The translations under genes and the position numbers were made by a program. A DNA stretch of 64,000 bases, taken from contig MOYA01000002.1 of NCBI GenBank assembly GCA_001899315.1, forward strand, positions 469,781-533,780, in the 5' to 3' direction. The notes below the pieces were generated by a model. The model was not told the DNA's origin. It did not search any database and was given only the letters and a program-made list of their open reading frames with translations. The DNA comes from Candidatus Obscuribacter phosphatis. GTDB lineage: Bacteria > Cyanobacteriota > Vampirovibrionia > Obscuribacterales > Obscuribacteraceae. Positions 7,321-15,320 of the stretch are shown piece after piece. Position 1 is the first letter of the stretch; each line of letters starts with the position of its first letter.

Positions 7321-9288
7321 ATGGGTAAGTCAGTAGGCATCGATTTGGGTACCACCAACTCCGTCGTAGCAGTGATGGAGGGCGGACAGCCGACTGTGGT
7401 CTCAAATGCCGAAGGTGGGCGAACCACTCCTTCAGTAGTGGCATTTACCAAATCCGGTGAGCGCCTTGTAGGTCAGTTGGCTCGTCGTCAGGCAGTTCTC
7501 AATCCAGAGAATACTGTTTATTCGATCAAGCGCTTTGTAGGAAGAAGATTCTCTGAAGTTGATTCAGAGAAGAAGATCGTCTCCTATAAGGTGAAAGAAG
7601 GAAGCGACGGCGGCTGTAAGGTTGCTATCCAGGGCAAGGAATATTCGCCTGAAGAAATATCGGCGATGATTCTTCGCAAGCTGAAGGAAGATGCTGAGAA
7701 GTACCTGGGCGAAAAGGTCACTTCTGCTGTAATCACCGTTCCTGCTTATTTCAATGACTCACAGCGTCAGTCGACCAAAAACGCCGGCACAATCGCTGGT
7801 CTCGAAGTCCTACGTATCATTAACGAGCCGACAGCTGCTGCTCTCGCCTACGGTCTAGACAAGAAAGATAACGAGACCATTCTCGTTTTCGACCTCGGCG
7901 GCGGTACATTCGACGTTTCTATTCTGGAAGTGGGTGATGGCGTATTTGAAGTTAAGTCCACATCCGGTGATACGCACTTGGGTGGTGATGACTTTGATCA
8001 TTGCATCGTTACCTTCGTCGCGGATGAATTCAGCACTTTGGAAGGTATTGACCTGCGTAAAGACCGTCAGGCTCTACAGAGACTTACTGAAGCTGCTGAG
8101 AAGGCTAAAATCGAATTGTCTTCAGTGACTGAGACCAATATTTCATTGCCCTTCATCACTGCTGATGCTTCTGGACCTAAGCACCTCGAGATGAAGATTT
8201 CACGTGCCAAGTTCAATGACCTGACTCGCCATCTAGTTGAGCGTTGCCGCCAACCGATGGAACAGGCTCTCAAGGATGCCAAGCTTAACTACGATAACCT
8301 CGATGAGGTGGTTCTAGTAGGTGGTTCAACTCGTATTCCAGCCGTTCAAGAGCTGGTTAAGCAAGTAACCGGTGGTAAAGAGCCCAACCAGACAGTTAAC
8401 CCCGACGAGGTTGTTGCTGTGGGCGCCGCTATTCAAGCTGGCGTTCTTGGCGGTGAAGTCAAGGGTGTCGTTCTGCTCGACGTGACACCTCTTTCTCTCG
8501 GTATTGAAACCATGGGTGGTGTCATGACCAAGTTGGTCGACAGAAACACCACAATTCCGACTCGCAAAACTGAAGTCTTTTCGACCGCGGCTGACAACCA
8601 GACCGCTGTTGATATCTACGTCTTCCAGGGCGAGCGCCCTATGGCTCGCGATAACAAGCTACTAGGAAACTTCCGTTTAGACGGTATTCCTCCGGCTACT
8701 CGCGGTGTGCCCAAGGTTGAGGTCACTTTCGACATCGATGCCAACGGCATCATGAACGTTACCGCTCGCGACCAGAGCACCGGCAAAGAACAGCGCATTA
8801 CGATTACAGCCTCCACCAACATGTCGAAAGACGACATCGAGAAGGCCATTCGCGAAGCCGAAACCTACGCCGGCGACGACAGAAAGCGCAAAGAAGAAGC
8901 AGATGTACGCAACGAAGCCGATTCTATCGGTTACGCTGTCGAACGTCAGATCAAGGAACTCGGCGACAAGGTCACCGCTGGCGAGAAATCGCGCTGCGAA
9001 ATGCTTGTAGCCGACCTGCGCGCCAAGCTCAAAGAAGACGCCGATCTCGAAACTATCAAGACCATCATGAACGAACTCAGGGGCGCCTTGGTACTCCTGC
9101 AACAGGCTGCACATCAGCGCGGTGGCGGTGGTGATGACGGACAGGGCGGCTACGATGGTAATGGTGGCCACGGCGGTGGCTATGATGGCAACGCCGGCGG
9201 CTACGACGGTGGTTATGACGGCGGCGGCTTCACATCCAGTGGCGGTGACGACGTTGTTGACGCTGAGTTCAGAGCTTCCGAAGATTAA
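7321..9288 (+). CDS. dnaK: Molecular chaperone DnaK (Hsp70)
   Basis: Hsp70 chaperone of 655 residues: an ATPase that binds unfolded segments and works with DnaJ and GrpE in the cytoplasm. The N-terminal ATPase domain (~1-385) has [35 protein letters not shown] and [14 protein letters not shown]. The substrate domain follows ([20 protein letters not shown]) with a helical lid. The C-terminus is longer and more glycine-rich than usual (about 45 residues of G/D/Y repeats) but ends in V-V-D-A-E-F, the common bacterial DnaK end. ATG 7321 follows GAAGGGAG. No dnaJ or grpE is adjacent, so this may be one of several paralogues. It has its own terminator. Confidence 0.98.
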   Translation: MGKSVGIDLGTTNSVVAVMEGGQPTVVSNAEGGRTTPSVVAFTKSGERLVGQLARRQAVLNPENTVYSIKRFVGRRFSEVDSEKKIVSYKVKEGSDGGCKVAIQGKEYSPEEISAMILRKLKEDAEKYLGEKVTSAVITVPAYFNDSQRQSTKNAGTIAGLEVLRIINEPTAAALAYGLDKKDNETILVFDLGGGTFDVSILEVGDGVFEVKSTSGDTHLGGDDFDHCIVTFVADEFSTLEGIDLRKDRQALQRLTEAAEKAKIELSSVTETNISLPFITADASGPKHLEMKISRAKFNDLTRHLVERCRQPMEQALKDAKLNYDNLDEVVLVGGSTRIPAVQELVKQVTGGKEPNQTVNPDEVVAVGAAIQAGVLGGEVKGVVLLDVTPLSLGIETMGGVMTKLVDRNTTIPTRKTEVFSTAADNQTAVDIYVFQGERPMARDNKLLGNFRLDGIPPATRGVPKVEVTFDIDANGIMNVTARDQSTGKEQRITITASTNMSKDDIEKAIREAETYAGDDRKRKEEADVRNEADSIGYAVERQIKELGDKVTAGEKSRCEMLVADLRAKLKEDADLETIKTIMNELRGALVLLQQAAHQRGGGGDDGQGGYDGNGGHGGGYDGNAGGYDGGYDGGGFTSSGGDDVVDAEFRASED

Positions 9289-9352
9289 GCCAAGGCAGCG
9301 GTCGCAGTTTCGGACCAACAAACCGAGACCGAGTCCAAGCCAATCCAATCCT

Positions 9353-9389
9353 AAAGAAAAGGACTCGACTTGTTCGAGTCCTTTTCTTT
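9353..9389 (+). terminator. Rho-independent terminator of dnaK
   Basis: A perfect 16-bp stem (AAAGAAAAGGACTCGA / TCGAGTCCTTTTCTTT) with a 5-base loop CTTGT lies 64 bp after the dnaK stop and ends in T-rich sequence. Confidence 0.9.
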
Positions 9390-9390
9390 T

Positions 9391-9453
9391 GCCTATTGCG
9401 ATAACTGTTCTGCCTATTACGATAACTGTTCTGCCGATTGCGCTAACTGCGTT
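9391..9453. repeat. Three 21-bp tandem repeats after the dnaK terminator
   Basis: GCCTATTGCGATAACTGTTC plus T at 9391, 9412 and 9433. The second copy has one mismatch and the third about five. The repeats start immediately after the terminator stem, in the 0.3-kb gap before the next gene. Confidence 0.85.
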
Positions 9454-9587
9454 GACCCCCTACGCTCGCTCTTTGCAATATTCGTGCCGAATCCCGCACT
9501 TTCCCTTTGCCTGCAAAGTGATGTTATGCTGTTTACTAAAGCACAGCATTTGTTGAAAGCGTTTGTGGTCGAGGTTCTTATCAAGAT

Positions 9588-11198
9588 ATGCAAATGACTC
9601 TTTATCAAATTTATTCAGATGTCAGAGGTCAAGCCTTTAGAACCTTTAGAACTTTTAGAGACTTTAGAACTTTTAGAGACTTTAGAACTTTTAGAATTTT
9701 TAGAGACTTTAGAAACTTGGGCGGCTTTCGATCTTTTGAAGCCTTGGGAGCTTTGGGTTCTATAGTATTTAGGCGCGGCTTGCTTGTTTCTGCTTTGCTT
9801 TTGGTTACCGGGCAACAAGCGGCTCTCTCAATTAGTCCGGAAGAACCAGAGATTACTTCTGCGCCCACACGCGTTTCGGGGAATTCGGCTAGATATTCGT
9901 CGGCTGGCTCAAGTTCAGCGAAGCAGCCGGGCTTCTCTGCAACGCTCAAATCGGTACCTACTCCCACTTTGGATAGAGAGATTGCCATTCTGGAGAATCG
10001 CTTTTTCTTTCATCAGTATGGGCACGACCCTCTTGAAAAAAGACTTGAACGGCTGGAACTGCTCGTTCTAGGTGAGGCTCGCTCGGGTCTGGCTTCAGCG
10101 CGACTGGACTTACTGAAGGCAACGATTCGAGAAAGAGATGCGCAAGGGGCTAAATTCATGAGAGAGAGTCGCAAAGCGACTCCTGGCTCTTCGCAAAAAG
10201 GTTCGCAGTCCGGCGATAAAGCTTCTTCTCCTCTAGCGCCAAAAGGTTCTGTAGGTTCTGACTCTACCGGCGGCGCTGGCAACTTCAGCGATAACACCTC
10301 TTTCCCGGATAAGGAGCGAGAACGCGGCGCTGGCGGCAATGCCAGTAAGAGTGAGTCTTCTTCCAGTTATCCAATGGTTGGAACTCTAGAGTGGAGAGTA
10401 TTGAAAAAGACCTACCCTGGAGAGAGTCTTGATCAGCGTTTGAACAGATTGGAAGAGCATATTTTCGGTGCACCGGCTCAGGCGATGTCCTATCTCGATA
10501 GGGTGGAGCGCTTGCGTAAGACAACCGGAATTGGAGTTTCTCAGGCACCGTCAGATACTGGTGTCACCGCCCCTGGTGGTAGGCTCAAGTATGGACCATT
10601 GCCGAGAGCCGGTGTAAATGACTTCTCAAGTCCTTTCTCTGCGCCAAATTCCAGCAGGATCGAGGGCTTTGGATCTAAGAAGCCGCCTGAATCGAGAATG
10701 CCATCTCCAGATTCTCTCTTTAGGACTTTCCGGGACGGAAACGGCAACGGATTTAGCTTTTACTACAGTAGTCCGGGGTCTTCATTGGGACCACAGTTCC
10801 CACTTGATACACCTGGTTATTCTGAGCTTACGCCGGACAAGCTACCCGGTTTTTCTTTCGATGATGAATCCGGTGGCAGCGGTTCGGGGAACCTGCAGCC
10901 CGCACCGCGGTCTCTTCCTGATCTTATGGGCGATTTGAATCAACGCATGCTTGAAATGATGCGCAGATTTAATGGTGTAGATGTTCTTCCTTTCTCAATC
11001 AGTCCTGATGATGCCTCGAATCTACCGGGGCGAGGGAGCACGCCTAATCAGAATACCGACTCAGATAACATTCTTCCGAGAGGTAGTTCGCCGAGAGGTA
11101 GTTCGCCAAGAGGTAGTTCGCCGACTCAAATTTTGCCTCAGAGAAATGCAAAGCCTGTTGAAGAATTGCCGCCGTACAGCGATCCGAACAGCATCTAG
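9588..11198 (+). CDS. Exported protein with duplicated L-x-x-R-L-x-x-L-E motif
   Basis: A 536-residue protein without a named family. The first ~45 residues consist of F-R-T-F-R-D-F repeats, encoded by an 18-bp tandem repeat (AACTTTTAGAGACTTTAG). A hydrophobic segment follows (LLVSALLLVTGQQAALS) that looks like a signal peptide core, so the true start may lie inside the repeat. A motif of ~40 residues occurs twice: E-x-x-F-F-F-H-Q-Y-G-H-D-P-L-E-K-R-L-E-R at ~130-170, and E-W-R-V-L-K-K-T-Y-P-G-E-S-L-D-Q-R-L-N at ~265-305, each ending in a leucine/Gly pair. The rest is Ser/Pro/Gly-rich and disordered, with a 15-bp repeat encoding S-S-P-R-G near the end. No clear ribosome-binding site. Function unknown. 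Confidence 0.65.
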   Translation: MQMTLYQIYSDVRGQAFRTFRTFRDFRTFRDFRTFRIFRDFRNLGGFRSFEALGALGSIVFRRGLLVSALLLVTGQQAALSISPEEPEITSAPTRVSGNSARYSSAGSSSAKQPGFSATLKSVPTPTLDREIAILENRFFFHQYGHDPLEKRLERLELLVLGEARSGLASARLDLLKATIRERDAQGAKFMRESRKATPGSSQKGSQSGDKASSPLAPKGSVGSDSTGGAGNFSDNTSFPDKERERGAGGNASKSESSSSYPMVGTLEWRVLKKTYPGESLDQRLNRLEEHIFGAPAQAMSYLDRVERLRKTTGIGVSQAPSDTGVTAPGGRLKYGPLPRAGVNDFSSPFSAPNSSRIEGFGSKKPPESRMPSPDSLFRTFRDGNGNGFSFYYSSPGSSLGPQFPLDTPGYSELTPDKLPGFSFDDESGGSGSGNLQPAPRSLPDLMGDLNQRMLEMMRRFNGVDVLPFSISPDDASNLPGRGSTPNQNTDSDNILPRGSSPRGSSPRGSSPTQILPQRNAKPVEELPPYSDPNSI

Positions 11199-11277
11199 AT
11201 TTAGCGCGAATTTTTCATTGATAGGCCGGTCAAGTTCAAGCCAGCTCTACCGTGGCATGAGTTGAGCTTTCTCTCTA

Positions 11278-12042
11278 TTAGAGGATTATCCGCTTTCCTG
11301 GTTTATTGAAATCTCCTTTCCGTCCCTCTTTTCTTACTTTGATTGAATCGACAATTACAGAAAGTGCTTCATTCGGTCCAAGCGGAATACAGTCACTTAT
11401 CCATTGGGGTAGATACTTTTTGAGAGCCGGGAGAAGCAGTCTTTCTTGCTTTGTTGAGTTGATTAGAATCAAGTCAACGTCATTACTTGAGAAGTACTTT
11501 TGTCCTTTAAGCCAAATTTTTCTGAATTCTCTGGCAACTCTGGTTTCTCCAAGCGCAAATTTGCGAGTGCCTTTTCTCTTCATTACGAGCCTAACTTCCT
11601 CTGTTTTGTATTTCCTCTCAGCTTTATTGACGACGCAATGAGTGAACAGAAGATCTGAATTGCTACCGAGACTTGCGAATTGTCTTTCCTGAATAGCTGA
11701 CGCGGAGGCGTCCTCGCCCGAGACGTCGGGCACTAGTTCTAAACTTTCAGTTTCAATCGAGGTCATTGAACCTGCGAATGCTCTTCTCTTGATGGCGGCA
11801 ATCTGCTCAGGTTTTACTTGCTTGTTTCTTGCGTCGAGTTTCCGGTAGACTCCCCAAGCTAGACGCTCCAAATAGCCATCCTTGGCAGCGCTATAGAGGA
11901 AGTAATCCAATTGAGCGCGTTTCTCTGCAAGCTGCAGAAGTTCTCTTGTTGTGAAGATGTAGTAGAAAGGCGCCATAGAGATGAACCGTTTTACGTAAGC
12001 AAGGCAGTCTGCTTTATCTAACTTCGAATTCAAGTTACTCAT
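11278..12042 (-). CDS. AbiEi/DUF6088-like winged-helix regulator, solitary
   Basis: A 254-residue protein. Its N-terminal ~65 residues match the winged helix of AbiEi-type antitoxins and DUF6088 proteins: FTTRELLQLAEKRAQLDYFL, then D-G-Y-L-E-R-L-A-W-G-V-Y. The rest is a basic alpha/beta region (VRLVMKRKGTRKFALG, FRKIWLKGQKYFSSNDVDLI) comparable to the C-terminal part of that group. In type IV toxin-antitoxin and abortive-infection systems AbiEi represses its operon and neutralises an AbiEii nucleotidyltransferase; no such gene is adjacent here. ATG 12042 has GGAGAG at 5 nt, preferred over 12102. It may be an orphan regulator. Confidence 0.6.
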   Translation of the reverse strand: MSNLNSKLDKADCLAYVKRFISMAPFYYIFTTRELLQLAEKRAQLDYFLYSAAKDGYLERLAWGVYRKLDARNKQVKPEQIAAIKRRAFAGSMTSIETESLELVPDVSGEDASASAIQERQFASLGSNSDLLFTHCVVNKAERKYKTEEVRLVMKRKGTRKFALGETRVAREFRKIWLKGQKYFSSNDVDLILINSTKQERLLLPALKKYLPQWISDCIPLGPNEALSVIVDSIKVRKEGRKGDFNKPGKRIIL

Positions 12043-12162
12043 GTTTTCTCTCCATACGAAAGGACGCAAGTTAGTAACGAAAATTCGACTGAAAAAGTTC
12101 AAGTCAAGAGGAGTCGCTTTCCCTCGCTTTTGCCGAAAAGCCTTTGGCAGACTGAGGAAATT

Positions 12163-12196
12163 AAAAAAAAGATTTTCTGCCGAAAATCTTTTTTTC
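12163..12196 (-). terminator. Rho-independent terminator after the cyclophilin gene
   Basis: Stem AAAAAAAGATTTTC / GAAAATCTTTTTTT with a 4-base loop, 65 bp downstream of the minus-strand cyclophilin stop. It is nearly identical to the hairpin at 6901-6934 and is also preceded on the plus strand by CTGAGGAAA. Confidence 0.75.
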
Positions 12197-12262
12197 TTTC
12201 ACTGTTGATTTAGGGCGAAACGTTTTTTTTGCGATGTCACGTTTTTCCGTGCTTGATTAGGG

Positions 12263-13354
12263 CTACGGATTAACAGACACCGAGACTATCCGGTCTCCGA
12301 TAGCAATGCTTCTCACTACATCCATACCTTGAAGAACTCCGCCAATCACCGTGTACTTCTGGTCAAGCGATGGTTGCGGGTTGAGTGTGATATAGAACTG
12401 GCAGCTTGAGGTATTCACATCATTGGGTTGGCGAGCCATTGCTACAACACCGGGCGCATTGTGCTTAAGAAATGGCGAGACCTCAAGGGGCAAGAATCTA
12501 GGTTGATTGCTCCCCTGTGGTACATAGTTTCCAGTGCCATTACCTACAGGGCATCCCCCTTGAACTACAAATCCTGGCTCAACTCTGTGAAATTTCAGAC
12601 CGTTGTAGAATCCTGAATTGGCCATTTCGGTGAAGGCTTTAACTGTTATTGGAGCGTACTTTTGAAATAGGCGAATGACGATTCTGCCTTTGCTTGTCTC
12701 TAGAACGCAGGTTGGGTCGGCGCTATCTTGAGATGCTGACTGATTCATCGACTGTAAGGATGTGCCCGCAGCAGGCGGAGCCCCTCTAAATGCTGAGGAA
12801 CCTGGAGGCGGACCGCCAAAGATATTCCCTGCTGCTTCCCCAGTTGGAGCAAAAGTTGTGCCGGGCTGTTTTCTTAGTAGGTCCACAGGTCTGAGAGCAA
12901 ACGGATTAGGCTGTCCAGGTTGAGGCGTAAAGTTGATGGGAGCGAAGCCAGCAGCTGCGTTTCCAGCCGCTTGTTGGTTATTCAGTACTTGCCCAGGTAC
13001 TATTTGGTTTGGATTGGAGATACCTAGTGCGTTTCCGGATACTTGACCTACTTGTCCGCGACCATATGAGGCAGTTGTACTTTGCGAAGCTGGTGTCATG
13101 CCACCGGAGAATGCCGAGCCCGTGCTGTTGGAAGCTCCCGGCAAAGACAGAATTACCTCTGGTGGAATAGCATCTGGTTCCTGGGCAAATGCTGCCTGGT
13201 TTGTACCATGTCCAACTTCCAGCATTCCCACTAGCAGTATTCCTGAAAGCAGCTTCTTTGAGTGGTAGTTGCAGGGCGAAAGAAGACCAGATAAGGCACT
13301 CGCGTAGGTGCTTGGCTGTAGAATTCTATGCTTAGGCTCGAAGCGACTCATCAC
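12263..13354 (-). CDS. Exported cyclophilin-type peptidyl-prolyl isomerase
   Basis: Peptidyl-prolyl cis-trans isomerase of 363 residues, predicted periplasmic or extracytoplasmic. A late signal peptide (K-K-L-L-S-G-I-L-L-V-G-M-L...AAFAQ, cleavage near residue 58) follows a basic N-terminus. Residues ~60-210 are Q/G/P/N-rich low complexity. Residues ~212-363 are a cyclophilin domain: V-L-E-T-S-K-G-R-I-V-I-R-L, F-H-R-V-E-P-G-F-V-V-Q-G-G with the catalytic Arg, G-V-V-A-M-A-R, N-T-S-S-C-Q-F-Y-I-T and F/Y-T-V-I-G-G-V. It is probably an envelope folding catalyst. It lies between nagB and the AbiEi-like gene, all on the minus strand, with its own terminator. Start could be 13354 or 13351. Confidence 0.92.
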   Translation of the reverse strand: MMSRFEPKHRILQPSTYASALSGLLSPCNYHSKKLLSGILLVGMLEVGHGTNQAAFAQEPDAIPPEVILSLPGASNSTGSAFSGGMTPASQSTTASYGRGQVGQVSGNALGISNPNQIVPGQVLNNQQAAGNAAAGFAPINFTPQPGQPNPFALRPVDLLRKQPGTTFAPTGEAAGNIFGGPPPGSSAFRGAPPAAGTSLQSMNQSASQDSADPTCVLETSKGRIVIRLFQKYAPITVKAFTEMANSGFYNGLKFHRVEPGFVVQGGCPVGNGTGNYVPQGSNQPRFLPLEVSPFLKHNAPGVVAMARQPNDVNTSSCQFYITLNPQPSLDQKYTVIGGVLQGMDVVRSIAIGDRIVSVSVNP

Positions 13355-13461
13355 TACTCTATCCTCACTGAGCTTTGCAGCAACCTAGATTCGATATCTG
13401 AAGATTCTTTTTCTGAAGTTTCATTTTATCGACTAGTGCGCAATTTCGCTTGCTGGGTAAA

Positions 13462-14175
13462 CTACAGATATCTACTTTCCTGCCAAGAGTTGGTAGTGTC
13501 AAGACTAAAGCCGAAATCTGTCAAAACCTGCAGATTTCGATGTTTCTGCAGAAAAGAGGCCGGCACACTGCGAGTGATCTCGCCTCTAAATGCTCGCTTG
13601 ACGATTTCTTTTTTATTGTTGCCTGCTGCGATTAGTATTATTCGCCGGCTGCGCAGAATTGTTTCTATACCTACAGTAATGGCTCGATCCGGCTGTTCGC
13701 CGCTGAAGTCGCTCCGGTTTGCATCGAGAGTAGATTTTTCAAGCCAGGTGCAGTGAGTGAAACTCAAAGGACAGGTTTCAGGTTCGTTAAAAGCTATATG
13801 ACCGTTCTGTCCGATGCCGAGTAGGGTTAGGTCCAGACCGCCCATCTGCTCAATAAGTTCGTCATAATTGATGAATTGGGCAGGGCTAAATGTGTTTGCT
13901 GCAGCGATATTTGATTTTTGGTAAAGGTGCTCGAGCAAAAATGTCTGAAAAGAGTCGCTCTCTTTGATTTCCAGATATTCGTCGAGGGCGAAGCAGCGAG
14001 TCTTAGACCAATCCAGTGCAGGATCTTCGCTGAAATGTCGGGTGAGTGTCCGATAAGTTCCCAATGGAGTTTTGCCGGTGGGCAGAGCCAGGCAGGCGTT
14101 GGGTTTTTCCTTTACAGTCTCAATTAATTTGAGCGCGACTTGCTCACTTAGCTGATCATAGGTTTGAATATGCAT
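13462..14175 (-). CDS. nagB: Glucosamine-6-phosphate deaminase
   Basis: NagB converts glucosamine-6-phosphate to fructose-6-phosphate plus ammonia in cytoplasmic amino-sugar catabolism. The 237-residue protein has L-P-T-G-K-T-P-L-G-T-Y (phosphate loop), R-C-F-A-L-D-E-Y (catalytic Asp region), L-L-G-I-G-Q-N-G-H-I-A-F-N-E-P (family signature with the catalytic His), and A-I-T-V-G-I-E-T-I-L. Length is slightly shorter than E. coli NagB (266) and close to Firmicute forms. No nagA is adjacent. ATG 14175 has only a weak ribosome-binding site. A related lactonase-type function is unlikely given the full G-x-x-G-H-I-A-F signature. Confidence 0.93.
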   Translation of the reverse strand: MHIQTYDQLSEQVALKLIETVKEKPNACLALPTGKTPLGTYRTLTRHFSEDPALDWSKTRCFALDEYLEIKESDSFQTFLLEHLYQKSNIAAANTFSPAQFINYDELIEQMGGLDLTLLGIGQNGHIAFNEPETCPLSFTHCTWLEKSTLDANRSDFSGEQPDRAITVGIETILRSRRIILIAAGNNKKEIVKRAFRGEITRSVPASFLQKHRNLQVLTDFGFSLDTTNSWQESRYL

Positions 14176-14249
14176 TAGGGGCGCCGTGTCTATTTGTGAT
14201 CCTTACAAAGTCATGGGGATGACAGGGAAAGCAGAAAGGCAGGGAAGGC

Positions 14250-15245
14250 ATGATGGGAATAGCGGAAGCCTGGCTTGCATTACTGGCAATCTGGGTATGG
14301 AAATATTTTATACACTACTTAGGCAAAGCGGGTGGAACTTTGAAAAGAGCGATAGAGGGCCTGAAGATTATTTGCTCAGCTCTTGCTTGTCTGAGTATAT
14401 TGACCGGTGCCTTTTTCGGTGTCTTGTCCGGAGAAAGTGCGCAAGCCCAGCAAATCGCGCAAGTTCGCAAATTGCAGCGTGCAACCTTTCAGTCCTTTTC
14501 TTCCGGTGGCGAACCGCTCGAACCAGTGGGCGGCGTGCACCTGGCGCCCGGGCTTGAACGTCGTCCCGGTACCGGCGGGCAAGTGTACAATCCCGGCGAA
14601 CCATCTTTGAACATGGCTCTTTGCCGTTGGGAGCCCAAGAAGATGCCCTTGAAGATATGGATTTCTCCAGGATTGCAGCTTCCAGAGAAGCCTTTTTCTG
14701 AGTTACAGAAAGTGCGCCCCGACGAAGTTTTTGAGATGTTGCGTCAGCCTGGAGCGCCTTTCGAGAATTGTGGCTTGACCCAGGCTCGAGAGTGGAGCGA
14801 AGACGTGAACTATCAGGTTGCTGCAGGTATTGAGCAGTGGCGGGAGTTTGAGAAAGAGGGTTTGTTTAGTTTCGGCTTTACTGATGATCCGCGCCAAGCG
14901 CATATTATGGTGTTCTTTGTTGATTCTTTTAAAGATTCCACTTCTCCTGGCGGTATCATGGTTGGTGGTAATACTTGTGCACAACTTTACCCCTATGATG
15001 TGGCGCAGCGCGTCAATATAGCCCAAAAGCCAGTTGTAATCGAGATGTCGACACTCGTCAATCGTAGTCCAGAGAAAATGATTGCTGCATCGTGCCATGA
15101 GTTTGGACACGCCCTTGGTATCAAGGCGCATAGCCCATATCGTGATGACATAATGCACGAGAATCGCGTGGTCGATTATCTTTCGCCAGCCGATAAAGCC
15201 ACTATTCGGGCACTCTATAAAGCCAAGCCCGCTTATGTAATGTAG
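14250..15245 (+). CDS. Secreted matrixin-like zinc metalloprotease
   Basis: Predicted secreted metzincin protease of 331 residues. Zinc site H-E-F-G-H-A-L-G-I-K-A-H-S at residues 283-295 fits H-E-x-x-H-x-x-G-x-x-x-H, and the following D-I-M-H-E-N supplies the Met-turn. Upstream A-H-I-M-V-F-F-V-D matches the metzincin edge strand. The signal peptide core is LKIICSALACLSILTGAFFG with cleavage near AQAQQ. An additional hydrophobic stretch precedes it if the ATG at 14250 is used; a TTG near 14339, preceded by GGTGGA, would give a conventional signal peptide. Diverges from nagB. Substrate unknown. Confidence 0.85.
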   Translation: MMGIAEAWLALLAIWVWKYFIHYLGKAGGTLKRAIEGLKIICSALACLSILTGAFFGVLSGESAQAQQIAQVRKLQRATFQSFSSGGEPLEPVGGVHLAPGLERRPGTGGQVYNPGEPSLNMALCRWEPKKMPLKIWISPGLQLPEKPFSELQKVRPDEVFEMLRQPGAPFENCGLTQAREWSEDVNYQVAAGIEQWREFEKEGLFSFGFTDDPRQAHIMVFFVDSFKDSTSPGGIMVGGNTCAQLYPYDVAQRVNIAQKPVVIEMSTLVNRSPEKMIAASCHEFGHALGIKAHSPYRDDIMHENRVVDYLSPADKATIRALYKAKPAYVM

Positions 15246-15320
15246 TCTGTCTCAGCTCAGTCAATAAAAACTTCTTGCACATAGACGTTACGCACAGAGA
15301 GAGAGTTCTTGCATATATGC

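Noticed and set aside
8677-9348. A 223-codon frame opposite dnaK
   Set aside because: dnaK is certain on the plus strand; long antisense frames are expected opposite its biased codons.
9122-9556. A 144-codon plus-strand frame across the dnaK end
   Set aside because: It is an out-of-frame reading of the glycine-rich tail that then crosses the dnaK terminator hairpin.
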